A DNA stretch of 35,880 nucleotides from Actinomyces dentalis DSM 19115. Lineage in GTDB: Bacteria; Actinomycetota; Actinomycetes; Actinomycetales; Actinomycetaceae. This document shows positions 1 through 7,330 of this stretch, in pieces; the first letter of the stretch is position 1; every line of letters begins with the position of its first letter. Where the stretch lies: the NCBI RefSeq assembly GCF_000429225.1, contig NZ_AUBL01000043.1:1-35880 (forward strand), in the 5' to 3' direction. Made by a program: the position numbers and the translations under genes. Below the pieces are notes generated by a model, which was given only the letters and a program-made list of their open reading frames with translations, searched no databases and was not told the DNA's origin.

Positions 1-1
1 C

Positions 2-322
2 GCCCAGATGTTGAAGGACGCCGAGCCGGACCTGACCGCGTTCGCCGCCTTCCCCCGCGAGCACTGGACCAAGATCTGGTCCAACAACCCCATCGAGCGC
101 CTCAACCGCGAGATCAAGCGCCGAGCAGACGTCGTCCAGGTGTTCCCCGACAGCGAGTCCGTCACCCGCCTGATCGGATCCGTCCTGTTGGAGCAGCACG
201 AGGAGTGGCAGTACGGCGAACGCCGCTACCTGTCCCAGACCTCACTGCGACACCTGACCGACATGCTCCAGGCCGACAACAGCGCCAGCGACCGCGCCGC
301 CCTGCCCGCCATCACCACCTGA
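2..322 (+). CDS. IS256-family transposase, C-terminal part (cut by window edge)
   Basis: The frame is open to the left edge, so the gene starts outside the window; about 106 C-terminal residues are visible. The stretch W-S-N-N-P-I-E-R-L-N-R-E-I-K-R-R is the signature near the C-terminus of mutator-type (IS256, MULE-like DDE) transposases, followed by the usual S-V-T-R-L-I-G-S-V-L-L-E-Q-x-E-E-W segment. The enzyme would bind its terminal inverted repeats and catalyse copy-out/paste-in transposition. The DDE catalytic aspartates lie upstream and cannot be checked, so intactness is unknown. The right end of the element is probably within about 30-40 nt after the stop (a CACCA...GGGACTTGACC stretch near 332-352), but without the left end the inverted repeat cannot be confirmed. 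It sits directly beside the DnaA-box region. Confidence 0.88.
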   Translation, partial: AQMLKDAEPDLTAFAAFPREHWTKIWSNNPIERLNREIKRRADVVQVFPDSESVTRLIGSVLLEQHEEWQYGERRYLSQTSLRHLTDMLQADNSASDRAALPAITT

Positions 323-1026
323 CCGGAAGAACACCACACCAAGGGACTTGACCGAACAGCATGCAGTCGCAGACTGTAAATTATGTGAGGTGAGCCACTG
401 TTCGGTGCGTCGTCGGAACGCGTAAGCCACAGGCCTGGGACCCCGCTATGCACAGCGGTGGATCCAGGGGTCCTCCGGGGCGGTGGATAGTGGGGACGGG
501 CTCGAGGCGTCTCGAGTGCCGAGACGGCGCGGTTGTCCCCAGTTGTGGACAGTGCTGTGGATAAAGTTATCCACAGTTCTCCACACCTGTGTCCACAGGT
601 GTGGACGAATCACATCGGTGTGCTTCCCCAGTTTCCACAGGGGACGATGAGCCTGTGGAAAACTGTTCGAAGGGGCGGGCCGGCTCTCCCCAAGTTATCC
701 ACAGCCCGTTATCCACAGGCGCTTGCAGGCTCTCGGCCGGTTGTGCACAGCGCCCGTGCCTGCAGCATCGGGTCGCCCTGGGCGGCGACGCTCCCCGCCG
801 CGGCCGGGGGGACGGGCGCCACCCCGTTCGGCGGACGGTCCGGCTGAGAGGGCGGCGCGACAGCCGGGTGTGGAGCGCGGCGGCGCTCGTGGGGGGCGGG
901 TGCGAGGACGAACGGCGAAGAGGCGCCGGGAACGATGAGACGGCGGATGGGGGCGCGTGCCGGCGGACGAGGATGCGCCGGCGGACCGCACGGGCCCGCC
1001 GGCGCCCTCGCCGGCCACGCGCCCCT
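323..1026. other. Gene-free spacer between IS256 element and rhomboid gene
   Basis: No credible gene is seen. The first ~30 nt probably contain the right end of the insertion sequence. Positions 533-749 hold the DnaA-box cluster annotated separately. The only AT-rich patch is around 371-385 (GTAAATTATG). From 750 to 1026 the sequence is plain GC-rich DNA; Arg/Pro-rich reading frames through it are composition artefacts. Confidence 0.6.
533..749. other. oriC: DnaA-box cluster, candidate chromosomal origin (oriC)
   Basis: Four perfect TTATCCACA boxes are present: 567-575, 695-703 and 709-717 on plus, and 556-564 on minus. Near-matches with one or two differences lie at 533-541 (TTGTCCCCA), 544-552 (minus, CTGTCCACA), 577-585 (TTCTCCACA), 589-597 (GTGTCCACA), 600-608 (minus, TCGTCCACA), 631-639 (GTTTCCACA), 654-662 (minus, TTTTCCACA) and 741-749 (TTGTGCACA). 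A dozen boxes in about 215 nt on both strands is the density expected of an actinobacterial oriC. Origins of this group usually lie between dnaA and dnaN; here the neighbours are an insertion sequence and a rhomboid gene, so this could be oriC separated from dnaA by an insertion, or a secondary DnaA-titration site. No strong AT-rich unwinding element is seen inside the cluster. Confidence 0.6.
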
Positions 1027-1851
1027 CTAGACCAGCATCGCCCGCAGGGCCACGAGGGCGACCAGGAGCGCGCCCACGATCACGCAGCCCCCCACCGCGT
1101 AGACGCCGCGCCGGTCCCGCGGCGCCCAGGCGAAGACGGCGGACACGGCCGCGCCGGTCAGCAGGCCGCCCAGGTGCCCCTGCCAGGAGATCCCGGACCC
1201 GAGGACGGAGATGACGAGGTTGATCGCCAGCAGCCCCACGATCGCCGAGGTGTCCCGGCCGAAGCGCCGCTGAATGACGAACAGCGCCGCGAAGAGTCCG
1301 AACACCGCCCCCGACGCGCCCACGGTCAGGGTGAACCAGGACGACGAGGCGGGCGAGGACAGCAGGAAGATGGCGGTCGACCCGCCCACGGCGGACAGGC
1401 CGTACAGGGCCGTGAAGCGCCACCGGCCCAGAACGGGCTCCAGCACGCTGCCGCACACCCACAGGGCCCACATGTTGAAGGCCAGGTGCACGGGGGAGGC
1501 GTGGAGGAAGGCGGTGGTGACGAAGCGCCACGGCTCGTCCAGGGCCAGCGCCGGGAAGAAGGCGAAGCGGCTCGTGACCAGGGGCATGACGAGCTGAATC
1601 AGGCCGACTGCCGCGCAGGCCGCGATGAGCGCCTTCGTCACCATCGCGTTGGCGGAGGGGCGGCCGCCCAGGATCGTGCGCGGGCCGCGCCGTCGGCCCT
1701 GCGCCTGCCGGGCGCAGTCCACGCAGTGCACCCCCACGGGGCTGGGGACCTGGCACTCCGGGCACACCGGGCGGTCGCAGCGCTGGCAGCGCACGTAGGC
1801 CACCCGGCCGGGGTGGCGCGGGCAGACGGGGGCGGGGGGATCCTGTGTCAT
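1027..1851 (-). CDS. Rhomboid-family intramembrane serine protease with N-terminal zinc-finger-like domain
   Basis: 274 residues. The N-terminal ~45 residues carry paired cysteines and histidines (C-P-x-H, C-x-x-C, C-P-x-C, H-C-x-x-C), a B-box-like zinc-binding module often fused to actinobacterial rhomboids. The rest is a six-helix rhomboid core: an H-x-x-x-N motif in the second helix (HLAFN), catalytic Ser in GASGAVFG (about residue 180) and catalytic His in GHLGG (about residue 226). It should cleave membrane-protein substrates within the bilayer. Start chosen at the second ATG (1851) because AGGAG lies 6 nt upstream of it, whereas that SD abuts the ATG at 1857. Located downstream of ppiA on the same strand, as in other Actinobacteria; the 94-nt gap holds a hairpin, so co-transcription is uncertain. 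Confidence 0.92.
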   Translation of the reverse strand: MTQDPPAPVCPRHPGRVAYVRCQRCDRPVCPECQVPSPVGVHCVDCARQAQGRRRGPRTILGGRPSANAMVTKALIAACAAVGLIQLVMPLVTSRFAFFPALALDEPWRFVTTAFLHASPVHLAFNMWALWVCGSVLEPVLGRWRFTALYGLSAVGGSTAIFLLSSPASSSWFTLTVGASGAVFGLFAALFVIQRRFGRDTSAIVGLLAINLVISVLGSGISWQGHLGGLLTGAAVSAVFAWAPRDRRGVYAVGGCVIVGALLVALVALRAMLV

Positions 1852-1870
1852 GAGCATCTCCTGAGTGCGA

Positions 1871-1904
1871 CGACGCCGTCGAACACGGTGGTCCGACGGC
1901 GTCG
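1871..1904. terminator. Hairpin between ppiA and the rhomboid gene
   Basis: A perfect 11-bp stem (CGACGCCGTCG at 1871-1881 and CGACGGCGTCG at 1894-1904) with a 12-nt loop. It lacks a clear U-tract, so it may be a weak or attenuating terminator after ppiA, or just mRNA structure ahead of the rhomboid start. Confidence 0.4.
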
Positions 1905-1945
1905 CGCAGAGGATGCGGGCCCGTCGGGTCCGCGGCGGGCGGCGG

Positions 1946-2467
1946 TCATTCGGTCAGCGTGACCGAGGTGATAATGATGTCCTCGAGCGGGCGGTCTCCC
2001 GGGTCGGTGGCGACGGCGGAAATCGCGTCGACGACCCTGCGCGAGTCCTCGTCGGCGACGGCGCCGAAAATGGTGTGCCTGCCCTGCAGCCACTCCGTGG
2101 GCGCGGTGGTGATGAAGAACTGCGATCCGTTAGTGCCCTTGCCCAGACGGCGTCCGGCGTTGGCCATGGCCAGAACGTAGGGGGCCGCGAAGGACAGGGA
2201 GGCGTTGATCTCGTCGTCGAAGACGTATCCGGGGCCTCCGGTGCCGGTTCCCAGCGGATCCCCGCCCTGAATCATGAAACCGGGGATGACCCGGTGGAAG
2301 ATGACCCCGTTGTACAGGGGGGCGTTGGACCGCTCGCCGGTGCGAGGATCGGTCCAGGTCTTCTCCCCCGTCGCCAGTCCGACGAAGTTCGAGACGGTTT
2401 CAGGGGCCTGTTCGGGATACAGGTCGCAGCGGATGTCACCGAGGTTGGTGTGCAGAGTCGCTTCCAT
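1946..2467 (-). CDS. ppiA: Peptidyl-prolyl cis-trans isomerase, cyclophilin type
   Basis: 173 residues from the ATG at 2467. Cyclophilin core with the catalytic [14 protein letters not shown] segment, N-G-S-Q-F-F-I-T-T, and a late H-T-I-F-G motif; the tryptophan of the cyclosporin site is in E-W-L. It catalyses proline isomerisation during protein folding. No signal peptide is visible, so it is probably cytoplasmic. Alternative ATGs in frame lie at 2476 and 2518; none has a strong SD, and 2467 was chosen because the conserved M-x-A-T-L-H-T-N-x-G-D-I start of actinobacterial homologues begins there. The gene is divergent from the CwsA-like gene at 2639 and adjacent to the origin-proximal division locus, as in Mycobacterium. 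Confidence 0.93.
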   Translation of the reverse strand: MEATLHTNLGDIRCDLYPEQAPETVSNFVGLATGEKTWTDPRTGERSNAPLYNGVIFHRVIPGFMIQGGDPLGTGTGGPGYVFDDEINASLSFAAPYVLAMANAGRRLGKGTNGSQFFITTAPTEWLQGRHTIFGAVADEDSRRVVDAISAVATDPGDRPLEDIIITSVTLTE

Positions 2468-2589
2468 GGGCGCCATCGTCGCACGTCGTTCGCACCGGCA
2501 GGTCCGCGGTCCGAGCATGCGCGCCGGTGTTCACCCCAGGCAAAACGCGCCGGTCAACCGTGCGCACCGGGGGCCGGATAGTGCGACCA

Positions 2590-2595
2590 TAGGCT
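2590..2595 (+). promoter_or_regulatory. -10 element TAGGCT upstream of CwsA-like gene
   Basis: TAGGCT matches the TAnnnT -10 type that recurs ahead of many genes in this window. It lies about 43 nt before the ATG at 2639, which is preceded by an SD (TAGGAG). No good -35 is seen. Confidence 0.45.
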
Positions 2596-2638
2596 CCAGT
2601 CCGTTACCGACCGTCGTCTTCCGGGTAGGAGCAATGTC

Positions 2639-3175
2639 ATGGCCCTGTGCAAGACCATCGAGAAGAAGAACATCGACACCAACCAGATCCGTGCAGAGGC
2701 CAGCGCGCTCGCCGCGAACCTCGCCGGGCAGGCCGGGCGCGCCGCGGAGTGGGTGGGCCCGCGAGTGACCAAGGCCGCCGGGGGCGTGGCCCGCGCCGCC
2801 AAGGAGGCGCAGGAGCGCCTGGAGCCCGCCTACGAGGAGGCCCGCACCCGCGTCGTCGAGGACTACATCCCGCGCGCCCAGCGCGCCGCCGCGGCCGCCC
2901 AGGCCGCCGCCCAGTCGCCCGGCACAGTCGGCGAGCGGGCCCAGCGCGCCGCCGTCGCCGCTCGCGAGGCCGTCCTCGCCCCGCCCCCCGCCCCCCGCAA
3001 GTCGCACCGCGTCCTCAAGACCTTCGGCTGGATCGCCCTGGCCGGCGGCGCCGCCGCGGCCGCCTACATCATCTGGCGCCGCAGCCAGCCCGTCGAGGAC
3101 CCCTGGGCCGAGGAGTACTGGGCGGACTCCGCCGAGGAGGAGGACGACGACACCGGGGCCGTCGCCGAGGCCTGA
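2639..3175 (+). CDS. CwsA/DUF5324-like single-pass membrane protein
   Basis: 178 residues. Residues ~1-120 are Ala/Glu/Arg-rich, charged and predicted long-helical (coiled-coil-like). A single membrane segment follows at about 129-144 (WIALAGGAAAAAYIIW), then Arg-Arg and a short acidic tail beginning V-E-D-P-W-A. This layout, helical N-domain then C-terminal transmembrane segment with a P-W motif, matches the actinobacterial DUF5324 proteins and resembles mycobacterial CwsA, a partner of CrgA and Wag31. Position supports this: it lies convergent to crgA and next to ppiA. ATG at 2639 has AGGAG 8 nt upstream. The function (polar growth/division) is inferred from synteny and layout, not from residue-level similarity that I can verify. 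Confidence 0.72.
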   Translation: MALCKTIEKKNIDTNQIRAEASALAANLAGQAGRAAEWVGPRVTKAAGGVARAAKEAQERLEPAYEEARTRVVEDYIPRAQRAAAAAQAAAQSPGTVGERAQRAAVAAREAVLAPPPAPRKSHRVLKTFGWIALAGGAAAAAYIIWRRSQPVEDPWAEEYWADSAEEEDDDTGAVAEA

Positions 3176-3223
3176 GCCCGCCGCTGCGCCGTCGTCGGCC
3201 GGCTGGGTGGTCGGGCGCGATCA

Positions 3224-3264
3224 CCCGGCCGGGGCCGGCCCGTCGCGGGCCGGCCCCGGCCGGG
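3224..3264. terminator. Long perfect hairpin, bidirectional terminator between convergent genes
   Basis: A perfect 19-bp stem (3224-3242 with 3246-3264, all G/C) and a 3-nt loop (TCG), placed between the convergent CwsA-like gene and crgA. No U-tract on either side, as is common for high-GC terminators. Immediately after it, 3272-3301 has a short tandem GGTCGGGGCGGGGC repeat. Confidence 0.7.
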
Positions 3265-3303
3265 CGACGACGGTCGGGGCGGGGCCGGTCGGGGCGGGGC
3301 GGC

Positions 3304-3831
3304 TCACTTCCAGCGCAGCAGGCCCAGGAAGCCGAGCATCATAATGAGGAATCCCACATAGAGGTTGCCGTTGATCCGCCAGTCCGCGGCGCGGTAGTGC
3401 TGCGTGAAGTAGGGCAGCGGGAACTGGCCCTTGGACAGGTAGGTCACCACGACCCACAGCAGGCCGATGATCATGAGGGTGACCATGGCAGGCGCGTACC
3501 AGCGCGGGGAGCCCAGCGACTTGACCTTGACGGGAACCCGGGAGACGCGGTTGGCGGCGGCGCGCGAGGAGCGCATGCGCTCGCGCTCGGCCGCCACCTT
3601 GGCGGGGTTGCCCGAGCGCAGCGGGTTCTTGCGGCGCCTGATCCTCTTGGTGAAGAGCCCGTTCCTCTTCTTCGGCGCGTCGGCCTCCTTGTCGCTCTTC
3701 CCCTGGTCCGGCTCGTCCGCCTCCTCCGGACTCTCAGGGGCCTCCGGCTCCTCGACGACGTCGGCCGCCTCCTCGGCGTCCTCCGCCCGTTCCGGCGACA
3801 TTGAGCTCTTCGACTCTTCCGACACGGCCAC
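3304..3831 (-). CDS. crgA: Cell division protein CrgA
   Basis: 175 residues from the GTG at 3831. The N-terminal ~90 residues are acidic then basic and disordered. The C-terminal ~85 form the CrgA domain: a first membrane helix (Y-A-P-A-M-V-T-L-M-I-I-G-L-L-W-V-V-V-T-Y), a short outside loop, then a second helix (YVGFLIMMLGFLGLLLRW-like end). CrgA is a septal/polar membrane protein that interacts with FtsZ, FtsI and PBPs and coordinates peptidoglycan synthesis. GTG 3831 is favoured because GAGGAGG sits 5 nt upstream. An ATG at 3885 would add 18 residues and lies 9 nt after a TAGGCT -10 box, so a near-leaderless longer form is possible. The N-terminal extension is long compared with the usual ~85-100 residues. 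Confidence 0.9.
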   Translation of the reverse strand: MAVSEESKSSMSPERAEDAEEAADVVEEPEAPESPEEADEPDQGKSDKEADAPKKRNGLFTKRIRRRKNPLRSGNPAKVAAERERMRSSRAAANRVSRVPVKVKSLGSPRWYAPAMVTLMIIGLLWVVVTYLSKGQFPLPYFTQHYRAADWRINGNLYVGFLIMMLGFLGLLRWK

Positions 3832-3894
3832 GTGACCCTCCTCGCTGACGGGGCGGCCGGGATCTGGCCGCGTTCTCATGCACATCCGCCCTAC

Positions 3895-3900
3895 AGCCTA
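3895..3900 (-). promoter_or_regulatory. -10 element TAGGCT for crgA
   Basis: TAGGCT on the minus strand, 9 nt before the first in-frame ATG (3885) and about 63 nt before the SD-supported GTG start at 3831. This gives a short leader with a perfectly placed SD for the GTG start. Confidence 0.45.
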
Positions 3901-4031
3901 GGCCATGGGCGCGCTGCTCCCGTCAGGGGCCGGGCGGGGAACGCCTGTGACGAGCGCTTCGTTCCCGGGGCGCCTCGTCCTCCACACCGCCTTCTACACT
4001 GGCTGCCGGAATACTCGACACAGGAGACTCG

Positions 4032-4790
4032 ATGCCACGCCACCGCCGCGCCAGGCCACCCCGCGGGCGCCGAATCGTAGACTCGATCATCCACGGTGTC
4101 GGCGAGCTCCTCATCACGGGCGGCCTCGTCGTCGCCCTGTTCCTCGTGTGGCAGCTGTGGTGGACCGGCATAGACGCCCAGAAGAAGGCCCAGGTCCACA
4201 GCGCGGCCTTCGAGCAGACCCAGGTCGAGTCCCCCCGCGTCGAGGGCACCCGGCACACCGAGGACCCCCCGCCCGTGGACGCCGTCGGCTACGGGGGGAC
4301 CATCGGCATGCTCGTCGTCCCCCGGTGGTACGGGGTGACGAATAACAATATGCCGATCCTGGAGGGAACCGGCCCCGACGTCCTCGATCAGGCCGCGGCC
4401 GGCCACTACCCCGATACCCAGCAGCTCGCCGAGGTCGGCAACTTCGCCATTGCGGGCCACCGACGCACCAACGGCAATTCCTTCCGCCGCATCGACCTGC
4501 TCCAGGAGGGCGACGAGATCATCGTCGTGACGAAGGACATCTGGTACGTCTACACCGTGACCGGGCACGAGATCGTCGACCCCTCCGACGTCGAGGTCAT
4601 CGCCCCCGTGCCGGACGACCCCACGAGCGCCCCGACGCAGCGCATGATCACCCTCACCACCTGCAACGGCAGCACGACCGGCGAGTGGGGCAACGACCAG
4701 CGCTGGATCGTTCACGGGACCCTGTCCTACTGGATGCCGCGCTCCGAGGGCCGCCCCAGCTCGATCGTCAACGACCCGGAGGTCAACTGA
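4032..4790 (+). CDS. srtE: Class E sortase
   Basis: 252 residues. Basic N-terminus, one membrane helix at ~26-45, then the extracytoplasmic sortase barrel. The catalytic triad is visible: His143 (A-I-A-G-H-R-R-T-N-G), Cys211 (T-L-T-T-C) and Arg224 (N-D-Q-R-W). Sortase E attaches surface proteins with LAxTG-type signals to the cell wall or to pili; it is encoded beside the pknB/crgA locus in many Actinobacteria. ATG 4032 has AGGAGA 5 nt upstream; a likely -10 (TACACT) is at 3995-4000. Its stop overlaps the start of the next small gene by one base, so the two are co-expressed. Confidence 0.93.
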   Translation: MPRHRRARPPRGRRIVDSIIHGVGELLITGGLVVALFLVWQLWWTGIDAQKKAQVHSAAFEQTQVESPRVEGTRHTEDPPPVDAVGYGGTIGMLVVPRWYGVTNNNMPILEGTGPDVLDQAAAGHYPDTQQLAEVGNFAIAGHRRTNGNSFRRIDLLQEGDEIIVVTKDIWYVYTVTGHEIVDPSDVEVIAPVPDDPTSAPTQRMITLTTCNGSTTGEWGNDQRWIVHGTLSYWMPRSEGRPSSIVNDPEVN

Positions 4791-4945
4791 TGTACGAATT
4801 CATCTGGAGGCACCTGCCCGGCCCCACGTGGTTCAGGGTGATCGAGGCCCTGGCGCTGACGGTGCTCGTCGTGCTCGGGCTCTTCGAGTTCGTCTTCCCC
4901 TGGGCCAATGCGACCTTCCACCTGTCGGGCGAGGCCACCGTCTGA
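4790..4945 (+). CDS. Small membrane protein linked to sortase E (51 aa)
   Basis: 51 residues, start ATG overlapping the sortase stop by one base (TGATG). Sequence begins M-Y-E-F-I-W-R-H-L-P-G-P-T-W and continues as one hydrophobic helix (about residues 17-40) ending F-P-W. Actinobacterial genomes commonly carry a protein of this size with an L-P-G-P-x-W-x-R-V start and an F-P-W after the helix next to the sortase/crgA genes; no function has been established that I know of. The tight coupling suggests it works with the sortase or the neighbouring division proteins. Confidence 0.8.
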   Translation: MYEFIWRHLPGPTWFRVIEALALTVLVVLGLFEFVFPWANATFHLSGEATV

Positions 4946-5013
4946 AGACAGACGACTCGCCCGGGACCGTCGCGGGCGCCGCGAGAAGGCGCCGGAAGCC
5001 GGTGCTGACCGTC

Positions 5014-5443
5014 GTGCCGGGGGCTCGAAGGTTATTCAGCGGGCTCATGGCGGCGTTCTCCTTGGACCACTTTTTCGCTGGACCACGGTGGTCCGACCGT
5101 CGTTCCCGAGGGCGAGGCGTGCATCTCGAGGTCCGGGGCGCGGCGGCGCCGGGCGCCGCGGTCCGCGAGATCGTCGGGTAACCGCCGAGCACGTCACTTA
5201 ACCCGCGAGCACGTCTGCCAGAGTGACGTGCTCGCGGGTTAAGTGACGTGCTCGCGAGCCGGCCGCGTCACGATATGCGAGACGCCGTCCCACCATGCAA
5301 GACGACCAGCAGGGGCGGAGCGGGGTTGGGCGGGGAGCCGTCCCGACGACCGGACCGTCACCACGACCTTCACGCTCCACGTCTTCAAAACCGCCCCTGA
5401 ATAACCTTCCTCGCACCGGCAGACCGGCGCGAGCCCCCGGCAC
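5014..5443. repeat. Element bounded by inverted repeats (MITE-like)
   Basis: The left end reads GTGCCGGGGGCTCG (5014-5027) directly followed by AAGGTTATTCAG (5028-5039). The right end, on the other strand, has the same two blocks (5430-5443 and 5397-5408) separated by 21 extra nt. The ~430-nt interval has no gene. Adjacent sequence 5368-5410 (minus) recurs at 35838-35880 with 4 differences in 43 nt, so this is a repeated genomic element. Confidence 0.65.
5186..5254. repeat. 69-nt two-box palindrome, type A
   Basis: Perfect 30-bp arms (5186-5215 and 5225-5254) around a 9-nt loop. Each arm is itself box-spacer-box: CGAGCACGTC, 10-nt spacer, CGAGCACGTC. It shares this exact geometry with the elements at 16291, 23410 and 35403. 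Confidence 0.85.
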
Positions 5444-5458
5444 GCCCGGGATGACGGG

Positions 5459-7330
5459 CTAGTCACTCCTGGTCGGCGACTCGGATGGTGTTTTTCCCGG
5501 CGGCTCCGCTGGTTTCGGCGGTGCCCCCGTGGCCGAGGCCGTGGGCTGCGCCTTGAGGGTGTAGTGGGTGACGGTGATATTGACGGCGCTGCCGATCTCC
5601 AGGCTCGTGCCCTCGGCCGGGTTGACGGCGGTGACGACGTACTTGCCGTCCAGCGTCGAGTCGGTGGTGGTCGCCTCCACGGTGGAGGAGTTGTAGGTCA
5701 GACCCGCCGCCTTGATCGCCTCCTGGGCCTCCTGGGACTCCAGGTTCGTGATCTGGGGGACGGTCGTCCTGCCCGAGGAGATGACCACCGAGACGGTTTC
5801 GCCGCGCCCCACGGAGGCGCCCGCGCCCGGGTCGGTGCGGATGATCCGACCCGCCGACGTGGAGGCCGAGTCCTCGGTGAGCACATCGCCCCAGACCAGG
5901 CCGGCGCCCTCAATGCTCGAGCGCGCCTCGGATTGCGACAGGCCGGTCACGTCGGGAACCTCGACCATGGCCGAGCCGGATGAGAAGTGGACGGTGACCT
6001 CTCCCCCCAGGAGCACGGAGGCGCCCGCGCCCGGGTCGGAGGAGACGGCTTTGCCCGCATCCACGGTGTCCGAGGCGACGTCGTCGCCCTTGACGAATTT
6101 CAGGCCGGCGCCCTCGATCGCGCTGCGCGCGTCCGATTCGCTCATGCCCGCGACGTTCGGGACCGGGGCCGCCGTCACGGTCGCCGACGGCGTCGGGGCC
6201 GGGCGGCCGGCCGTGGCGTTCTTGATGAGCATGCCGATGCCGGCGCCCGCCGCGATCAGCACGAGGATGAGGAGCACCCACACCCCCCAGCGGCGGGAGG
6301 AGCCGCGACTGCCCTCCGACTCCGCGGCGGCCGGCGGCGTGCGGGTCCGGCGCGCCATCGGCGGGGCGGGGGGCGCCGGCGGGGCGGGCGCGGGCGCCGG
6401 GGACGGGGAGCCGGCGGCCATCGCCGGCGCGGGCGCCGACCAGGACTCCGCCGAGGGGGCGCTCACGCTCAGTCCGCGCGCCGCCGCCAGGAGGTCGGCG
6501 CGCATGTGGGAGGCGTCCTGGTAGCGGTCGTCGCGGTTCTTGGCCAGGGCCTTGAGCACGACCCGGTCGAGGGACTCGGGCACGTCGGCGGCCACGGCCG
6601 ACGGCGGCCGCGGGATCTCGCGCACGTGCTGGTAGGCGATGGCCACCGCGGAGTCGCCCGTGAAGGGCGGTTTGCCGGTGAGCAGTTCGTAGAGCAGGCA
6701 GCCGGTCGAGTACAGGTCGCTGCGGGCGTCGACGACCTCGCCGCGGGCCTGCTCGGGCGACAGGTACTGGGCGGTGCCCACCACGGCGTGGGTCTGGGTG
6801 ACGGTCGCCGCGGAGTCCTCCACGGCGCGGGCGATGCCGAAGTCCATCACCTTCACCGCGCCCGTCGAGGTCAGCATGATGTTGCCGGGCTTGATGTCCC
6901 GGTGGATGATGCCGGCGCGGTGGGAGTACTCCAGCGCGTCCAGGACGCCGGTGACGATCTCCACGGCCTCGGGGATGGGCACGGCCTCGCCCTCGCCGAG
7001 GAACTCGCGGACCGTGTGCCCCTCGACGTACTCCATGACGATGTAGGGCACCGAGCGGACGGCGCCGTTGGGGGTGGTGACCTGCTCCTCGCCCGAGTCG
7101 TAGACGGAGACGATGGAAGGGTGGTTGAGGGCGGCGGCGGACTGCGCCTCCCGGCGGAAGCGCGCCTGGAAGGTGGGGTCGCCCGCAATATCGGAGCGCA
7201 GCAGTTTAATGGCGATAATTCGCGAGAGACGCCTGTCATAGCCGAGGTGGACCTCGGCCATGCCTCCGCGGCCGATCATCTCGCGGATCTCGTAACGGCC
7301 CGCGAGGATCTTGGGGAACTGGCCGGTCAC
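5459..7330 (-). CDS. pknB: Serine/threonine protein kinase PknB with PASTA domains
   Basis: 623 residues. Cytoplasmic kinase domain ~12-280: Gly-loop GRGGMAEV (20-27), Lys42, catalytic H-R-D-I-K-P-G-N (143-150), DFG (163-165), activation loop with Thr residues before G-T-A-Q-Y-L-S-P-E. A Pro/Ala-rich juxtamembrane linker, one membrane helix (349-369), and three extracellular PASTA repeats (~388-455, 457-524, 525-598) that bind muropeptides/lipid II follow; the tail is Pro/Ser-rich. Mycobacterial PknB has four PASTA repeats. It phosphorylates cell-division and wall enzymes and FHA proteins. Start is GTG 7330, overlapping the pknA stop as GTGA. Last gene of the operon; its stop faces the repeat-rich spacer. 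Confidence 0.96.
   Translation of the reverse strand: MTGQFPKILAGRYEIREMIGRGGMAEVHLGYDRRLSRIIAIKLLRSDIAGDPTFQARFRREAQSAAALNHPSIVSVYDSGEEQVTTPNGAVRSVPYIVMEYVEGHTVREFLGEGEAVPIPEAVEIVTGVLDALEYSHRAGIIHRDIKPGNIMLTSTGAVKVMDFGIARAVEDSAATVTQTHAVVGTAQYLSPEQARGEVVDARSDLYSTGCLLYELLTGKPPFTGDSAVAIAYQHVREIPRPPSAVAADVPESLDRVVLKALAKNRDDRYQDASHMRADLLAAARGLSVSAPSAESWSAPAPAMAAGSPSPAPAPAPPAPPAPPMARRTRTPPAAAESEGSRGSSRRWGVWVLLILVLIAAGAGIGMLIKNATAGRPAPTPSATVTAAPVPNVAGMSESDARSAIEGAGLKFVKGDDVASDTVDAGKAVSSDPGAGASVLLGGEVTVHFSSGSAMVEVPDVTGLSQSEARSSIEGAGLVWGDVLTEDSASTSAGRIIRTDPGAGASVGRGETVSVVISSGRTTVPQITNLESQEAQEAIKAAGLTYNSSTVEATTTDSTLDGKYVVTAVNPAEGTSLEIGSAVNITVTHYTLKAQPTASATGAPPKPAEPPGKTPSESPTRSD

Larger units (their letters stand above)
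4946..5458. other. Spacer between convergent sortase unit and pknB operon
   Basis: About 510 nt without a credible gene. It contains an element bounded by inverted repeats (5014-5443), a 69-nt palindrome (5186-5254) and a 15-nt palindrome GGACCAC-G-GTGGTCC at 5080-5094; all may end transcription arriving from both sides. Confidence 0.6.

Noticed and set aside
589-1962. 457-codon plus-strand frame across the DnaA-box region and antisense to the rhomboid gene
   Set aside because: Arg/Gly-rich composition, no domain, antisense to a gene with intact catalytic motifs.
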